A stretch of 64,000 bases of DNA from Agrobacterium vitis (GTDB lineage Bacteria; Pseudomonadota; Alphaproteobacteria; Rhizobiales; Rhizobiaceae). This document shows, one piece after another, positions 63,067 through 64,000 of this stretch; position 1 is the first letter of the stretch, and every line of letters begins with the position of its first letter. The DNA lies in assembly GCF_014926405.1 (NCBI RefSeq), contig NZ_JACXXJ020000005.1:935001-999000 (forward strand), read 5' to 3'. The notes under the pieces are model-generated. The model searched no databases, was not told the origin of the DNA, and saw only the letters and a program-made list of their open reading frames with translations. The position numbers were made by a program, and so were the translations under genes.

Positions 63067-63413
63067 ATGACGACCGTCGCGTTGATGATTTTCTCAATGG
63101 TCGTTGGTGTGATGCCGACCCTTTCCTATGCTGCGAATTTGCCGTGCAGTGGGGAAAAGGAGGTGTCGCAATGTGTCGCGGCGATTTTTTTGTCTGTAAT
63201 GATGGATCGATCAGCGCCAGTAAGAAATCCTGCTTAAAGTATATGGGCGGAGCCGCAGATGGGATGGACAGTCCCGCCTTGGACATGACTCCATCCTTGG
63301 AACCCTCTCCAGAGGGAGGATGTTCTTGCCGCTCTGGCAAAATTTGCGTTGGCCCTCGGGGAGGGCGGTTCTGCCTCACCGATAGCGGCGCAAAAAGCTA
63401 CCTGAGGAGATGA
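63067..63413 (+). pseudogene. Small cysteine-rich secreted protein, apparently frameshifted
   Basis: Frame one gives a signal peptide (MTTVALMIFSMVVGVMPTLS, cleaved about YAA) and NLPCSGEK, then runs into unrelated sequence and stops at 63237. The next frame continues GGVAMCRGDFFVCNDGSISA and ends CSCRSGKICVGPRGGRFCLT through DSGAKSYLRR to a stop at 63413. Joined at the AAAA run (63155-63158), they give one coherent protein with eight cysteines of a family I recall as NLPCSGKKGG...FVCNDGS...GPRGGxYC in rhizobia. A one-base loss in the A run explains the break. It may be a true pseudogene or a sequencing error. Confidence 0.62.
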
Positions 63414-63555
63414 CAATTCACGTTCTATCGGCGGGTGAGGGCGGATTTATTAACGCTGTCATCACCGGTAACACTGTCCCCATCTCCATTGGCCGCTGGA
63501 AACAGGGTGCTATAGTTCCTACATAGAATGCATTCCAACCATAGGAGTTACGTCC

Positions 63556-64000
63556 ATGACGAGTGAACGCGCAGTGTTGGCAGGCGGTTGCTTCTGGGGC
63601 ATGCAGGACCTGATCCGCAAGCTTCCCGGGGTCATCGCTACCCGAGTGGGATATTCCGGCGGCGATGTCGCGAACGCGACCTATCGCAATCATGGAACAC
63701 ATGCCGAGGCGATTGAAATTATCTTCGATCCATCAAAGACAAGCTTTCGCGATCTCCTGGAATTTTTCTTCCAGATTCATGATCCAAGCACGCCTAATCG
63801 TCAGGGAAACGATGTCGGCGTCAGCTATCGTTCCGCGATCTTCTACACGAATGAAGAGCAGAAAAAGATTGCCGCGGACACCATTGCCGACGTGGATGCT
63901 TCCGGCATCTGGCCTGGCAAGGTCGTGACCGAACTGGCGCCTGTGGGTGATTTCTGGCAGGCCGAGCCGGAGCATCAGGACTATCTTGAGCGCATTCCAA
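63556..64000 (+). CDS. msrA: Peptide-methionine (S)-S-oxide reductase, cut by window edge
   Basis: Repairs oxidised methionine. The first 148 residues are present. The catalytic Cys is in [19 protein letters not shown] (residue 12), followed by [20 protein letters not shown] and the substrate region [19 protein letters not shown], then YRSAIFY. The C-terminal resolving region is beyond the window. ATAGGAG precedes the ATG at 63556. It is monocistronic as far as seen. Confidence 0.94.
   Translation, partial: MTSERAVLAGGCFWGMQDLIRKLPGVIATRVGYSGGDVANATYRNHGTHAEAIEIIFDPSKTSFRDLLEFFFQIHDPSTPNRQGNDVGVSYRSAIFYTNEEQKKIAADTIADVDASGIWPGKVVTELAPVGDFWQAEPEHQDYLERIP

Noticed and set aside
1..64000. CRISPR arrays, insertion sequences, prophage and tRNA genes
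   Set aside because: I looked for regularly spaced repeats, transposase motifs, integrases and cloverleaf sequences and found none that hold up. Absence of tRNAs was judged by eye and a tRNAscan run would settle it.

Overview
The window reads as a chromosomal segment of an alphaproteobacterium of the Rhizobiaceae (Agrobacterium/Allorhizobium/Rhizobium type). The evidence is a GC-rich codon pattern, an alphaproteobacterial SspB with its DUF4169 neighbour, a circularly permuted two-piece tmRNA gene, the order thyA-folA-hflK-hflC-degP-serB-miaA-ilvI-ilvH, and dispersed palindromic intergenic repeats resembling rhizobial RIME elements. The species call is inference. No rRNA, tRNA, CRISPR array, insertion sequence or prophage was seen.

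Layout. 1-6 kb: the start of a chemotaxis receptor, an SCO1-type copper chaperone, prmA, a highly structured RNA region on the minus strand behind a 54-codon ORF, and an M24B aminopeptidase. 6-13 kb: AzlCD exporter, DUF2164 protein, nadB with a TauE-type exporter, panBC and pncA, a cluster rich in NAD and pantothenate genes. 13-21 kb: PQQ glucose dehydrogenase, a DUF6074-like protein, an accessory patch (VapBC-type toxin-antitoxin plus an AT-rich SIR2-like/DUF4917 gene) and a UvrD-type helicase. 21-30 kb: pstSCAB without phoU, a GlcD-like FAD oxidase and a large AsmA-like protein.

30-41 kb is a conserved core: RHH protein, DUF4169, sspB and tmRNA on the minus strand, then thyA, doxX, folA, hflKC, degP, serB and miaA. 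The ClpXP adaptor gene sits beside the RNA that makes the tag it delivers. 41-47 kb holds a HerA-type ATPase and the ilvIH acetolactate synthase operon, which is preceded by a very short leader ORF rich in Ile/Leu/Val and an attenuator.

47-64 kb is more variable: an aldo/keto reductase, a phosphatidylinositol phospholipase C-like protein beside a free-standing relative of its N-terminal domain, a RecD-like helicase, a MerR/LuxR composite regulator, pdxJ, a QOR2/HxlR redox pair, a soluble PAS chemoreceptor, an MFS/TetR pair, a racemase/Lrp pair, small exported proteins, a PRC-barrel protein, a frameshifted small secreted protein and the start of msrA.

The most interesting items are the phospholipase locus with its duplicated unknown domain, the structured RNA at 3.3-3.5 kb, the apparently leaderless ilv attenuator peptide, the sspB-ssrA neighbourhood and the SIR2-like gene in the AT-rich patch.
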